Source: Amorphophallus konjac (taxonomy: Eukaryota; Streptophyta; Magnoliopsida; Alismatales; Araceae). Taken from it: 64,000 nucleotides of DNA. Below, one piece after another: positions 1 to 10,308 of this stretch. The stretch covers positions 149,920,732 to 149,984,731 of the forward strand of contig CM040117.1 of the NCBI GenBank assembly GCA_022559845.1, in the 5' to 3' direction. Under the pieces are notes generated by a model. It was given only the letters and a program-made list of their open reading frames with translations. It made no database searches and was not told where the DNA came from. The stretch's first letter is position 1. Each line of letters begins with the position of its first letter. The position numbers were made by a program, and so were the translations under genes.

Positions 1-388
1 TGGCCTTTCGCTCCTTAACATGCTCGGAAAAGTACTTAGCTCGAAAGAGCGGAAGAAAACCTTCTCCTGTGTGAGGTGCATCGACGGGTGGTACTGGAAC
101 AGACTTCCACCACGTACGGACATCTTTATTTAGTTAAAAAGTAGCAAGGCGAACCTTCTCTTGATCCTTACATTGCATAACTTCAAAGATACGATTCATC
201 TCATCTATCCAATTCTCGGCTTCATTTGGGTTAGAGGTACCCGAAAACCGCGGAGGATTTAAGCTCCGAAAGTTACGATGTAAGTCTCCCGCTCTTGCCC
301 CTGCGTCGGCTTGAGCCATAGTTTGTAATGCCTGAGTCAGACCCGCAACGGTCTCTTGCATACCGTTCCAGTCTATGTGATGAGCCAT
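1..388 (-). pseudogene. gag: gag N-terminal fragment, element A (Ty3/gypsy chromovirus)
   Basis: Start of a retrotransposon Gag read leftward from an ATG at 388. The first 84 codons (388-134) contain the plant chromovirus Gag opening, with NPPRFSGTSNPNEAENWIDEM followed by a short segment leading to KVRLATF. A stop then falls at 134-136, but Gag-like sequence continues in another frame down to base 1 (WWKS, then EGFLPLFRAKYF), so a small frameshift near 134-150 breaks the gene. The rest of Gag and all of Pol lie left of the window. The ATG lies about 220 bases inside the primer-binding site, as expected for gag. Assignment to the Tekay (Del) clade rests on the long LTR and the N-terminal pattern and is less certain than Ty3/gypsy. 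Confidence 0.75.
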
Positions 389-608
389 TATGATGAAAAT
401 AAGGTATCTGAGAAAAATAATGAATTTGTTAATTCTAATAGAATGAGTGAGGTTAGTCCTTAGAAATAATTCTAATTTCTATCTAATCCCCAGTTCTACC
501 CAATTCCTCTCATAGGTTGGGAATTTCTTTCCTAGTTTCATAGGTGTGGTCTTTAAACCCTGGACTTAACCTATGACATGACTTTTCCCTAGGACTTCTA
601 GTCCTAAT

Positions 609-620
609 GCTCTGATACCA
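609..620 (-). other. Primer-binding site of element A (tRNA-iMet type)
   Basis: On the minus strand this reads TGGTATCAGAGC, the usual plant retrotransposon match to the 3' end of initiator Met tRNA. It lies 7 bases inside the LTR edge at 628, which fixes the element's orientation. Confidence 0.85.
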
Positions 621-1783
621 CCTTAACTGTCACGCCCCAAGATTATGTAGCGAAAACAACCGGGAACGCGAACAGCCGGCATGCTAAATCTTGAACAAGC
701 AACATAATCAGAGCACAAGAACAATCACACAAAGTAATTACATAATAATTTAATCAAACCTTCACCTTTATTTCATATAAAATAATCATAATCCAAATAC
801 ATGAATATTTGCCTCTTCTAGACTCAATAAAAAGAAAAATTACATGTAAAGACTCATTCTAGACATATTTTGACATTCTAAGTCTTCACTCGAATCCATA
901 TTCCTTTAATCGCTCTCGGACCCGCAACTTGAGTAATCTGAATCCGATTGACTCGTATTTCCTAAAAAAGATTGGAAAGTAGGGTAATGAGCACACTTGC
1001 CTAGTAGGTATCTTCATATCAACATGTAGGCAATGTTAAAGTAATTAATGTTTTAGCTCTAAAGAAATAAGATAAACCATGTAGATACGATGAAATAATG
1101 TGAAAATAAAGCCAAAATAACAAGATATGATCAAACTTGAGATATGAGATTATGATCTGATCAAGTATATAACAAGAATGTAAATTTGGCCGTTTCAAGA
1201 ATGTAACATGAATGTACTTTTCATAACTATGAAGGCTATGCACTAGAATGTCATGTAACAAGCAAGAATGTACTCTTCACTTAGTAACAAGTACTTCGTG
1301 AATTCATGTGGATCACCCCGTGGATATTTCACTTATTTATAAAGAAAATACTCAAAGTGCAATACGACGCCAGTAGCATCATACCCCATAGTTTATATAG
1401 TATGTTTCCGACAATCAGCCGAGGGGACTAGCATAGAGCCCTTGAACACAATCAGTGCTCGAACTGCATCTTCAAGTATAAATCAAGCTACTTCCACGTT
1501 ATAACAATAATATGGCTAAGAATGTACAATTTCAACTATAGTTCCATGATAAAGTAATCAAAAATAAGAATGCTTCTATTGAGAATAAGAGAATTCAATA
1601 AATGCATTTAATACTAGGTTATGCTATAGAAATAAATCGGCAGCATAACGGTACATTCTGTAACTCTCAAAATTACTTAGGCATCTTTTGAATAATGTGA
1701 TAGGTTCTAGACAATCAATTGGACCATCTAGGAACATAGGAAAATCAACCCTTGAGTCAAACCCCGGGTTAATCAATCTCATG

Positions 1784-1975
1784 ACTTTGGCGGTCGTTTA
1801 CCGGACCGTTTCTTGATCATGGCAGTCTAGTTCAGGACCGTTTATGATAAGACAGTTTGATTTCCAAAATAGAACCTCTGGAGCTTTAGCGGTCTAGCGG
1901 AGAACCGTTTAAGATCCTTTAGTTGTCTAGTGAAGGGCCGCTAGCAGACTCTGACGGTCAACCAGATGGCCGCTA
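1784..1975. repeat. Dispersed palindromes AGCGGTC...GACCGTT in LTR of A (cluster 1)
   Basis: Several imperfect palindromes of about 24 bases, with arms AGCGGTCT and AGACCGTTT or close variants, occur near 1789-1812, 1884-1908 and 1955-1979. Degenerate half-sites lie between them. Further copies are near 2556-2615 and 3556-3622. They are not tandem copies of one unit, because the spacers differ. Confidence 0.6.
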
Positions 1976-3544
1976 AGGGTCCAGAATATAAAACTCTGGT
2001 ATAAGTGCTTTTTAGACAATTGGGCTTTAATGGTACAACCAGCTCACCGTCCTAGTGAGAATCCCAGGCTCACGGAGTCTTACGAAGGCCTTGAAATAAG
2101 ATTTTCTAGTCCATTGGAAGGAATATCCAAAGGAGATGTCATCATGTTCAAGATTGTGTTCCTAATGTGCAAAAGGTGTAACTAATGACAACATACCGGG
2201 ATATGTGCTATGTACTTATGAAAATGACTCTTAGAAGAGAGATAAAATCATGTAAAATAGAGTTCAATCACAAATCCTCTCTCAATTTGAAACATGTATT
2301 TATTACAAAATATATGAATTTGGTCACAAATAAATATAAGTTAAAATAATACCAAATATGCTTACAAACATGGAATCTATTATGATAAACGATGAAATCA
2401 ACTAAGTATATAAAACTAGTACTTAAATTAGGCTTAAAACTTAGTTAACTAGGCTTAACATATATTAAGTATGGTTAATTTTGCAATATGGTTCGGGTTA
2501 CAAATATTATAAAATCAGAACTAGAAAATGGTCAAATACAGGACCGTCACTTTACGGTTTGCGGTCTGTCGCACGACCTCGATAGTTCTCTAGCGGTCTG
2601 AAGGAAGACCATTTCTTCCTGTATAAAATCGAGTTCAAAAGATAATAAGAATAAATGCTAAACTAATGCATATCATGCCTGGAAATCAACATATTACAAA
2701 TTCCATAACCATGATAGAATAAAATATGGGCCAACAATATGCATAGGTTCATGTGATTAACAAGAAAATTCTATTTTTACTTCATTAAGGCTAAGAATTA
2801 TGCATGAATAGTAGCCTAGATGCATAGTCTTAATAAAACATGAAATTCACGACGTACAATGCATGAAATTAATGGAAATAAGAGAGCTTTTATTCTTGAC
2901 ATAAAGTTTAAGTCATCCATGAGATAACCTACCTTTAATAGTGCTCCTAGACTTCATATGCACTGACTTGGAATCAAGCCCTAATTACTGCACTTTCTTG
3001 TACTAAGTCAGCAACTTCACGTCCCTCAATATCCTGATTCCCTTGACCTATGGACGTGAAATTTTGAGGGTAGATAGAAGATATGACGGGGACCATAAAG
3101 TTTTAAAGACACTTTTGGTATATACCTTATTTAGGGCTCCGAATTCCTTGATCTTCTTGGGTCGGATGCACTAATCCCTGAGTTCTTAATGTAGAATCAG
3201 CAACTTTGGATGACTCTAACTTCCTGTAAGCTTATTCTCCTAGAACGAAAATTGGAGAGTAGTAAGTTCTAACTATAATGAACAAATTCCTAGAAGAAAC
3301 TTACCTCTAATTCGTCCGCCTTACCTAAGTTCCACACGTGCCAAAAGTAAGGGTCGCACACGTTAAATCTGGAACCTATTTATAAGTTTTAGCTAGGGTT
3401 TGATGATTAGAACGAACTTAGAGTCCCAATTAGACTTTCCATTCGATCTACAATCTTTCTAGACCAATCTAATTAACTGATAGAGTTAATCCAAGATGAT
3501 TTGGACGCTAAAGATCCAACCTTTTCATGCTTTCTTCTATTCAC

Positions 3545-3622
3545 GGAACTGACAGTGGTTAGCGGTCATTGGGACGACCGTTTATTTCCCGTTAGCGGTC
3601 TCGCGATAGACCGTTTTCAACA
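3545..3622. repeat. Dispersed palindromes AGCGGTC...GACCGTT in LTR of A (cluster 2)
   Basis: Two adjacent copies: TAGCGGTCATTGGGACGACC (followed by GTTT) and TAGCGGTCTCGCGATAGACC (followed by GTTTTC). They share the arms of the cluster near 1.8 kb but not its flanks. In element orientation they lie in the first 400 bases of the LTR, i.e. in the U3 part. Confidence 0.6.
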
Positions 3623-3935
3623 TTAGGCGCCGAATTTGAAAGATTTCAAACTCTTTTGTTCTTATCCCCAATATTATCCTTTTATTTACCTTCCTAAGGA
3701 GTCATTATCCCTTAATTCCGTGATTACACCTATTTTAGCTTCTAGAATATGGGCTAAAGTCCAACACAACCTTTTCGGGCCTGTTGGGTTTATTATTTGG
3801 GCCTAATCCTCTTGGATCAAATATAAGGCCTAAATAATTACATTTAATTCACTATAATTTATTTAATAGCTCACTAAATGCTTTAATTAATTATATTTAA
3901 ATCTAAAAATTCTTAAAAAATTCTCGGGCGTTATA

Positions 3936-4085
3936 GTAGGGCTAGTTAGAGTATTTGTTGAGAGACGTCTCCACCTGGAGAACGCCACGGTAGTCAGTCG
4001 CTCGGCTTACCTTAGTGTGCTAGTGCTGGCCGCACTTTGAGTCGATCGTACGTCTTAGCCCGGTCGCGTCACCCGTCCTGCATCA
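3936..4085 (+). mobile_element. 5' LTR remnant of element P (last 150 bases)
   Basis: The segment ends CCCGTCCTGCATCA and is followed, after three bases, by TGGTATCAGAGC. The end matches the LTR end of element B (CCGTCCCGCATCA on the minus strand at 12476), so P and B belong to related families. The upstream part of this LTR was separated by insertion of element A. Confidence 0.75.
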
Positions 4086-4088
4086 AAT

Positions 4089-4100
4089 TGGTATCAGAGC
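4089..4100 (+). other. Primer-binding site of element P (tRNA-iMet type)
   Basis: TGGTATCAGAGC lies three bases inside the LTR end. It sets P on the plus strand. About 380 bases of leader without a clear ORF follow before gag. Confidence 0.85.
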
Positions 4101-4481
4101 GAAGTTAAGTCTAGGGTTGTCAAATCTTAGGTGTTGCATTTGCATTCCTCTATTCGGTATATCAAAAGGTGTTCCTGGAACAATAGGTTACACCTATTGG
4201 GAAGGTTGCACACTTGCATGAGTTCGGTCTTCGGATCATACCTCCACCCCGTACCGGATATTGGTTAAGTCTAGGTTCCTCACTTTACATTAGTTAGTGC
4301 ATTCCAACCTTTGTGTCGTTGCATGCCCACCCGGTGAGGTACCCAATACCATCGCCCCGCGTCTATGGCAAACCCACGGGATGTCACCTCGGGAGACTTT
4401 CACTCCTTACATGAGACGATGATGGCCATCATGGCCCGGTTGGACTAGTCTGAGGTTACCTTTCGGAGCTTCTCCGACAAT

Positions 4482-5908
4482 ATGGATGGTCGCCTTAGGG
4501 CCATGGAGGAATGCATGGAGTCATCCGATAAATCTGTCCAAGGTCTGGTTGGACGGTTGGATAGATTGTCACACGGGGACCCTCCCGAAGATGCCCAGGG
4601 CCCACCCGCACCTACTCCCACAGTGGCCCAAGTCCAAATCGCTCCCAAGGCCCAGGTCCAACCCACTCTCGCGGCACAGGAGCAGCCAGCACATGCTCCT
4701 CAGCCCGCCCCTCACCGAGCCATCGAACCACAGCATCGTGACCTTGGTCTAGAGGACTATGGGTCTGATAATGCTTATGAGGGGTATGGCTGACGCCGTC
4801 GTGGTTCTCATCAGCCAAGGGATGAAGAGGACGATAGAGTCCTTAGGACCGTGCGAGCAGACCCTCCCACATTTGACGTGTCCTTGGACCCGAAGGTCTA
4901 TCTTGATTGGGAGGCCGGCATGGACCGGTACTTTGAGTGGTTCGAGATGACGGATCACCGGAGAGTCAAGTTCACTAAAATGAAGCTATTAGGACAAGCA
5001 CAAACTTACTGGCGCAATGTGGAGAGGTTGCTCTATCAGCGTCGGGAGCCCTAGGCTGAGTCTTGGGATAGATGAAGGATAGACTTAGAACTAAGTATCT
5101 TTCTGCCACGTACCGTTAAAGGCTCATTGATAGGTAGCAGAATCTCAACCAAGGGGACCAGTCCGTGTCCGAGTACATCGCATAGTTTGATGAATATTTT
5201 TTGCGATGTGACGTCTCGGAAGAGAGCACGATGCCTCTTTCCCACTTTCATCGTGGTCTGTGGCCCCACTTTCAGTATGAACTCTTTCGCCGCAATGTGA
5301 CCACCCTAGAGGCCGCATATCAGGTTGCTCTCTAGTTAGAGTAGTTTGAGTCGGAGTTCGCTCACGTCCAATGACCGGGGACCATCCATCAACGTGGGTC
5401 CGACTGTCATACCATGCTAAGTTCCTATAGTCGATTTCCGATAGTTCGTCCTCCAAAACCCCCTCGCCAGGAACCCACTGCTCTCGGACCTCGCTCTCTC
5501 CCCCCAAGGGACCCTCCCCCTCGCCAGCAAGCATCATTCCCCACTTCCTGCCCTCAGCAACCCACATTACCCGCCCGACCTTAGCTCCCACCACCCCCAG
5601 CCCGTCGAGAAGATAAGGGAAAGGGGCCGATGATCGGTGGAGCATCTTCTTGCACAGGGCCGCATGACCAGTGCTATAGGTGTGGTGGGATTGGCCACTT
5701 TGCGGCCAAGTGTCTCACTCGGGACTCGTTGGTTATTTCAGACACTCCAGCCCGCGACCTTACACCGGAGCTAGTGACGGTCAGCTATGAGCCGGATCCA
5801 GAACTCGCGGAGGAGTTCTTTGAGGAGCTTTTAGAAGAGCACGCTATCGTCCCGGGTACTCAGCCCCAGGACAATGTGCAAAAGGGTGTGATCCTCCCAA
5901 ACCTCTGA
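4482..5908 (+). pseudogene. gag: Decayed gag of element P, with zinc knuckle
   Basis: A plus-strand Gag in pieces. The N-terminal part is open at 4482-4793 (MDGRLRAMEECMESSDKSVQ, then Pro/Gln-rich). The conserved gag core runs through 4851-5340 with RADPPTFDVSLDPKVYLDW, AQTYWRNVERL and later FDEYFLRCDVSEE. A CCHC zinc knuckle, CYRCGGIGHFAAKC, lies in an open frame at 5630-5908, which ends at an acidic tail and a stop. The core has many stops, mostly TAG at positions where related Gags have Gln (for example near 5052, 5184, 5333 and 5342), plus a frame change near 5085. Normally protease and RT follow Gag; here none does before the integrase end at about 6130. The gene is clearly dead. Confidence 0.8.
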
Positions 5909-6125
5909 ACCCGCATTAAGAAGTCAGTAGGTACATGTTAGATGTCTAGGAGTCCCAAACTTTGGGTTGCGTCGTTTGTATGCGAGTGTTACTTATGGTT
6001 GTCTAGGTTTGTCTAAGGTCATGTATGAGTCAGTTTTTCTTATACAGTTTGTTTGTCGTGCATTTGGAGTTTGCATAAAGTCGTGTCCTAATAAAAGGCC
6101 AGCCATGCACATATAAGGGGTTAGC
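5909..6125 (+). other. Pol deletion junction of element P
   Basis: This spacer of about 217 bases stands where about 3 kb of protease, RT, RNase H and integrase core would normally lie. I see no ORF or recognisable motif in it. Element B has the corresponding deletion, so the loss probably predates both copies. Confidence 0.6.
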
Positions 6126-6612
6126 ACGCCGCCACGCCCGTGAGTTCCGAAAGGGAGAGTACGTCATGATTAGGGTCATACCTGAACGATTTTCCCTCGG
6201 GAACCATAAAGAAACTTCGGGCCCGCGATGTCAGCCCTTTCCGAGTCATGAAACAAGTGGGTTCAAATGCGTACATTATTGAACTACCAGCCGGCTATGG
6301 TGTCAGTTCGACGTTCAATGTTTCAGGTCTGGTAGTATATCGGAACTCGCGGTGATCCCTAGTGAGTTTTTAGGCTTTCTCCTCCTATTGTGAGTGACAC
6401 ACCACCCGAGAGTCCACCTCTTCCAGCCTCAGCGCAAGCATATAGATTGTATACTAGATGAGCAAGTGAACACCACCCGGAACGGAGCCTATCGACGCTT
6501 CTTAGTGCATTGGAGAGGACGCCCGCGTCAGACGATGCCTAGATCACACGGAGAGCTCAAGCCTCGAGACCCTAACTCGACGGGGTCGAGTTCCTCCCAC
6601 CCTGGAAAAATT
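6126..6612 (+). pseudogene. Integrase C-terminus with chromodomain, element P
   Basis: Sequence similar to the minus-strand ORF of element B. The GPY-like region reads REFRKGEYVMIRV, then in shifted frames PFRVMKQVGSNAYI and GVSSTFNVS. A chromodomain follows in an open frame starting at 6394: HIDCILDEQVNTTRNGAYRR, then FLVHWRGRP. An extra base in the ERF region near 6190 and other indels break the frame, and the chromodomain lacks the normal tryptophan-rich end (EDTW in B). There is no catalytic D-D-E core upstream. A polypurine-like tract precedes the LTR at 6613. Confidence 0.75.
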
Positions 6613-7302
6613 AGTGCGGACACACATCGCAATACACGTCGGTGGACGAGGACATGCTGGAGCCCCAATAGCTCGAGGAGGTCGTGGACGTGTCAACCAA
6701 GTTATCACCTTTGTTTCACATTTTTGGCCTTGTTGGGCCCTATTTGAAACTTCTAGACAATTAGTGGGTTGTAATAGTGTGTAAGGGCTAATGGGCCTAT
6801 GGTCTTGTAATGGGCTAGATTAGTGGGCTAGAGTCATTGGACTTTTCTATTTTCTATTGGGCTTTAAATGGGCCAAGTGTGAAAAGGCCCATGGGCTAGG
6901 TGTGAAAGGGACATGGGAGACTAATGTGAATGGGTGTGAAAGGGTCTAAGGAATGGAGGCTTGAATGGTTGAATGGGAGGAAAGGGGTGCCCCATTCTTG
7001 GTCCAAGAGGGAGGCAGCCACCTACCTTGACCCCCCTCCCCTTATTTTTCAAATTTAGGCAGCCTCTTGTCCCCCCTTTGTCTCCGTCTCTCCCCATTAG
7101 TCAAGGGGGCACACCCCCCTCTCTCTCCTCCCTCCTCCACCTCCCATCCTCTCCCTAGGGTTTCTCATCCCCTATATATCATCTCTTGTAAACATATTTC
7201 AAAGTTTAATGAAGAAATTTTGAGAGAAAATTGTGTAAGAGAGTTATTCTTTTTTCCCCTCTTGGGTGTGATGCCCTAGACCCCAATCCTGTGACGGAAT
7301 TC
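6613..7302 (+). mobile_element. 3' LTR of element P, first part
   Basis: It begins TAGTGCGGACAC, related to TGGTGCGGACAC at the LTR start of B, right after a tract CCTGGAAAAAT. It contains patches shared with B's LTR (a GGTGGC/CTTGTCCCCCC region) and a TATA-like CTATATATC near 7171. At 7302 it is cut by B, with AATTC duplicated; the LTR resumes at 14754. Open frames here (for example 6973-7158) are low-complexity Pro/Ser/Leu and are not genes. Confidence 0.7.
7298..7302. other. Target-site duplication of element B, left (AATTC)
   Basis: AATTC directly precedes the LTR edge TGATGCGG at 7303. The same five bases follow the other edge at 14754-14758. Confidence 0.9.
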
Positions 7303-9581
7303 TGATGCGGGACGGACACGGGGACCGACTCTACGTGGTATGGACCTCGGACTCTAGACGTGGACACGACCAGCAACACATGATGGGAGAGACATTAGGC
7401 CCGACACGGAGAGCTCCCAGAGGCTACACGTCGCTAACAGAAGTGCAAACTCACTCGGCGTCCCATGCGAGGGAAAGCGTGGATCGTGCGCGGTTAAGGA
7501 ACCGGCAGAGTTCAAGGTAGTCAGACTCACTTCCGGACTCGGATCGAGTCACGGGACGGGTCACTCTCACTCTCACAGCGGTGACATGGACACACGGGCT
7601 AGTACCTACACTCTCGGCAGCGGCAAAAGACCGTATACTAGCTAAGCAAATGAAGGCCAAGAGGTTCGGACCATTACCTCCACGCACCCGGCGTGGCGAA
7701 GACAACCCCGGCCAATCACGGACTCCCGGTTAACACAATTTTACAGAAATACAATAATTTGACCCACTCCACGCAGAGAGGTAAAAGGTCACATGTGGGG
7801 CCCGGGAATCATGCAAATTGGGTTGACGGGCAGCATCTTGATGTCGCCCGACGGTGCCGAACTCCGCGTTTTCGTGCTTTCCGAACAGCGGGTTCTGCGG
7901 GCCCGTGGGGCCCACGGGTGGTGCTGGCCTCCAGATCTGCAGGAGTGGGTCCCACTGTGGTGGGGACCCCTGGTGGCGCGCCTCCACGGAAGGCGGTCGG
8001 CCGGGAACACCGACCGAAGGCCGAACAACTCCGATCTCCAAGCTTTTGGAATGCTGCCCACGGATTTTTAGTTGCTGTTTTCAGGCGCGCGCTCCGGCGA
8101 AAACGGCCGCTGCGATCAATCCCGACGTCGGATCGGGACGCATGAGCTATCGTTGGAAAGCTCTCTTCAAATTCTTCAATATAGACCCAGAGAGATCTGC
8201 TGGATCTGGTCGGATCAGAACTTTAATGAATTTACAAGCCCCTGTTGTACAGTAACCGAAACCTCAGATTTATAGGGTACTTGTCTGAGAACCACCGTTG
8301 ACCGCCTAGTGAACCTCTGATTCAGATCTTGAGCTCTTCTTAAAAGTTGTAGGAAATCAAACCACCACACGGGGACAATTTTTGGAATTGGATTTGGAGG
8401 TGGTGGCGATTTGATATATGATTTGTGGAGTGACTGGTGGTCGGATCTGGGAACAGGTGGATAGAATTGTAGCTGGGACTGAGACGATTTTTAGAAAATA
8501 TGCAATGGACGAACCAAAAATTGATAAAAATTGTGAATGAAGGGGTGGATGCAAGGAACACCCAGTAAAATTGGACGAACCAAAGAAAATCAAAAAGTGG
8601 ACCTAAGACTTGAAAATCCTGGCGGATGGGAACCTGGACAGAACTTTGGCAGAACTGGAATGAAAGAGGGAACAAAAATCAAAAATTATGAAACGGGATC
8701 TGAATGACAAACCAATATTTTTAGGACATCCTTGACACCTATGGAACCTCCAATAAAATCCCCAAGTCGATCAGAGCTCTTGGCTGAGTTGGGAATTTCG
8801 TGGAAGTTGCTGTGGTACTGCGCGGGCAGAACTCCGATGAAGACGGTGGCGGTGCGGTGGCGGCTCGTGGCGGCGGCGGCGGCGACCGGAACTGATAGGG
8901 TGGAGTCTCACCACCAGAAGGAAGCCTTCACAGCTTCAAGGGGAGAGGGAGGGGCGGCCTAAGCCTTGCTCAAGGGATTTTCTTCCAATTCAAATGCATT
9001 AATTCAAGAAAATGGGAAAATATAAGCATATATATAGGTCATATGTCTAATCAACCCTCAACCGTTGGATCTAGGGGTGTGAGATGGAGGGCTGGGATAG
9101 CATGTGACCATCCACACAAATTAAAATAAAAAAATACAAGGAAGGGGGCGCCCTATTGACTTTGGTGGCAAGGGGGGACAAGTTTGGTAGCCACCTTGGA
9201 CTTTGAAGTCCACTTGTCTCCCATGTGCCTTTTACCATTCAAACTTCTAGATGCCTCCATTTGACATGTTGACTGACTCCACATGGGGCCCATGGGCTGA
9301 GGTGGATCAATGGGAGGGGCCCTGGGGGTCCCGTGGGGCCCGGGGGTCCCACTTTGCAAATAAGCCCCTCGAACTATCTAAATTACACACTGATGAAAGA
9401 AAATAAAATACATTACACACAAATAAAAATCCCCAAAAATATGATAAATGCTATGACTCAGTGGGGAACCTCCAGACTGTCTCCGAGCCATAGGGATGCT
9501 GTGGTGGCTCGAGTCGTGCTCCTCGTGCGGTACTGGTGGCTCGCCGGCTCGTGTCTCGCATGCGCTCGGGTGTCCGCACCA
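7303..9581 (-). repeat. 3' LTR of element B
   Basis: It pairs with 12476-14753 over its whole length. In element orientation it starts TGGTGCGGACACCC at 9581 and ends CCGTCCCGCATCA at 7303. A TATA-like CTATATATATGC lies on the minus strand near 9025-9038. Several open frames of 60-150 codons (for example 7693-8145 and 7854-8255) occur in both copies, but overlap in several frames on both strands and match nothing I recognise. Confidence 0.9.
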
Positions 9582-10276
9582 ATTCTCCCCGGGTGGGAGA
9601 AACTCGACCCTGTCGAGTAAGGGTCTGCATCGCTCCGGTATCGCTCCAGAAGATCCGGATCAATCTGCTGCAACTCTCCATGTGTGATCCATGTGTCCTC
9701 AGTAGCGGGCCGTCCACTCCATCGCACTAGGTAGCGCGGGTAAGATCCACTCCTGGTAACTGTCACTTGCTCGTCCAGTATACGATCTATATGCTCACGC
9801 TGCCGTGAAAAAGGGGCTAGAGGTGGAAGTGGACACTCAGGTGTGGGATCACTCTCAAGGGGAGGAGATGGCTCGAAAGGCTCACTAGGGATCACCGCTG
9901 GGTCCCTATATGCAACAAGATCCGATGCATTGAAGGTAGAGCTTATACCATATTCCTCGGGCAAGTCCACAACATACGCATTGGATCCAACGCGTTTCAA
10001 CACTCTAAAGGGACCGGCTCCGCGAGCTTGTAACTTCTTAACAGTTCCAGAGGGAAACCGTTCAGGTCTTACCCTGATCATGACATATTCACCCTCTTGG
10101 AACTCTCGGTGGTGTCGATGGACATCGGCTAACTCCTTGTACCGTGCATTGCTGGCCTCAATGTGACAACGGATGTCGTCATGCAAACTCCTAACATGCC
10201 TAGCAAATGACTCGGCAGACTCACTATGCACTCCTAAAATGCTTAGCAAAATAAAAACACACGGATGCACACACAA
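9458..10276 (-). CDS. Integrase C-terminal/chromodomain ORF of element B (no catalytic core)
   Basis: 272 codons, open throughout. From about residue 20 it matches the integrase C-terminus of chromoviruses: ESAESFARHVRSLHDDIR, EFQEGEYVMIRVRPERFPSG, then PFRVLKRVGSNAYVVDLPEE. A chromodomain follows at roughly residues 160-215, with HIDRILDEQVTVTRSGSYPR, YLVRWSGRP and EDTWITHGEL. The aromatic and acidic positions of a chromodomain are kept. The last 40 or so residues are read inside the 3' LTR, as known for the integrase end of some chromoviruses. The HHCC domain and D-D-E core are missing, so it cannot integrate DNA; at most it could bind chromatin. The upstream residues (MCVHPCVFIL) do not look like integrase, so the true start is unclear. 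Confidence 0.8.
   Translation of the reverse strand: MCVHPCVFILLSILGVHSESAESFARHVRSLHDDIRCHIEASNARYKELADVHRHHREFQEGEYVMIRVRPERFPSGTVKKLQARGAGPFRVLKRVGSNAYVVDLPEEYGISSTFNASDLVAYRDPAVIPSEPFEPSPPLESDPTPECPLPPLAPFSRQREHIDRILDEQVTVTRSGSYPRYLVRWSGRPATEDTWITHGELQQIDPDLLERYRSDADPYSTGSSFSHPGRIGADTRAHARHEPASHQYRTRSTTRATTASLWLGDSLEVPH
9582..9594 (-). other. Polypurine tract of element B
   Basis: On the minus strand CCCGGGGAGAATT lies directly before the 3' LTR start TGGTGCGG. P has a comparable tract before 6613. Confidence 0.55.
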
Positions 10277-10308
10277 CCCTAAACAACCCTACAGTTAATA
10301 AAACCCAA

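Larger units (their letters stand above)
628..3935 (-). mobile_element. 5' LTR of element A (long chromovirus LTR, Tekay-like)
   Basis: In element orientation this about 3.3 kb LTR runs from 3935 (start TATAACGCCC, probably a TG-to-TA change of the usual TGTAACGCCC) to 628 (end GGGGCGTGACA), and the PBS follows. It is AT-rich, contains no ORF worth naming and carries scattered palindromic motifs listed separately. Right of 3935 the sequence changes abruptly into the LTR remnant of element P, so A is inserted in P. The expected target duplication next to it would be GTAGG (3936-3940), but the other end of A is outside the window, so this cannot be tested. Confidence 0.75.

Noticed and set aside
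1019..1261. 80-codon minus-strand ORF rich in Ile, Leu and His
   Set aside because: AT-rich LTR sequence of element A with no conserved motif.
5145..5645. 166-codon minus-strand ORF
   Set aside because: It is the complement of the decayed gag of P; the plus strand carries recognisable Gag motifs.
7693..8255. Several overlapping ORFs up to 150 codons (also at 12932-13365)
   Set aside because: They lie inside the LTR pair of B, overlap on both strands and match nothing known.
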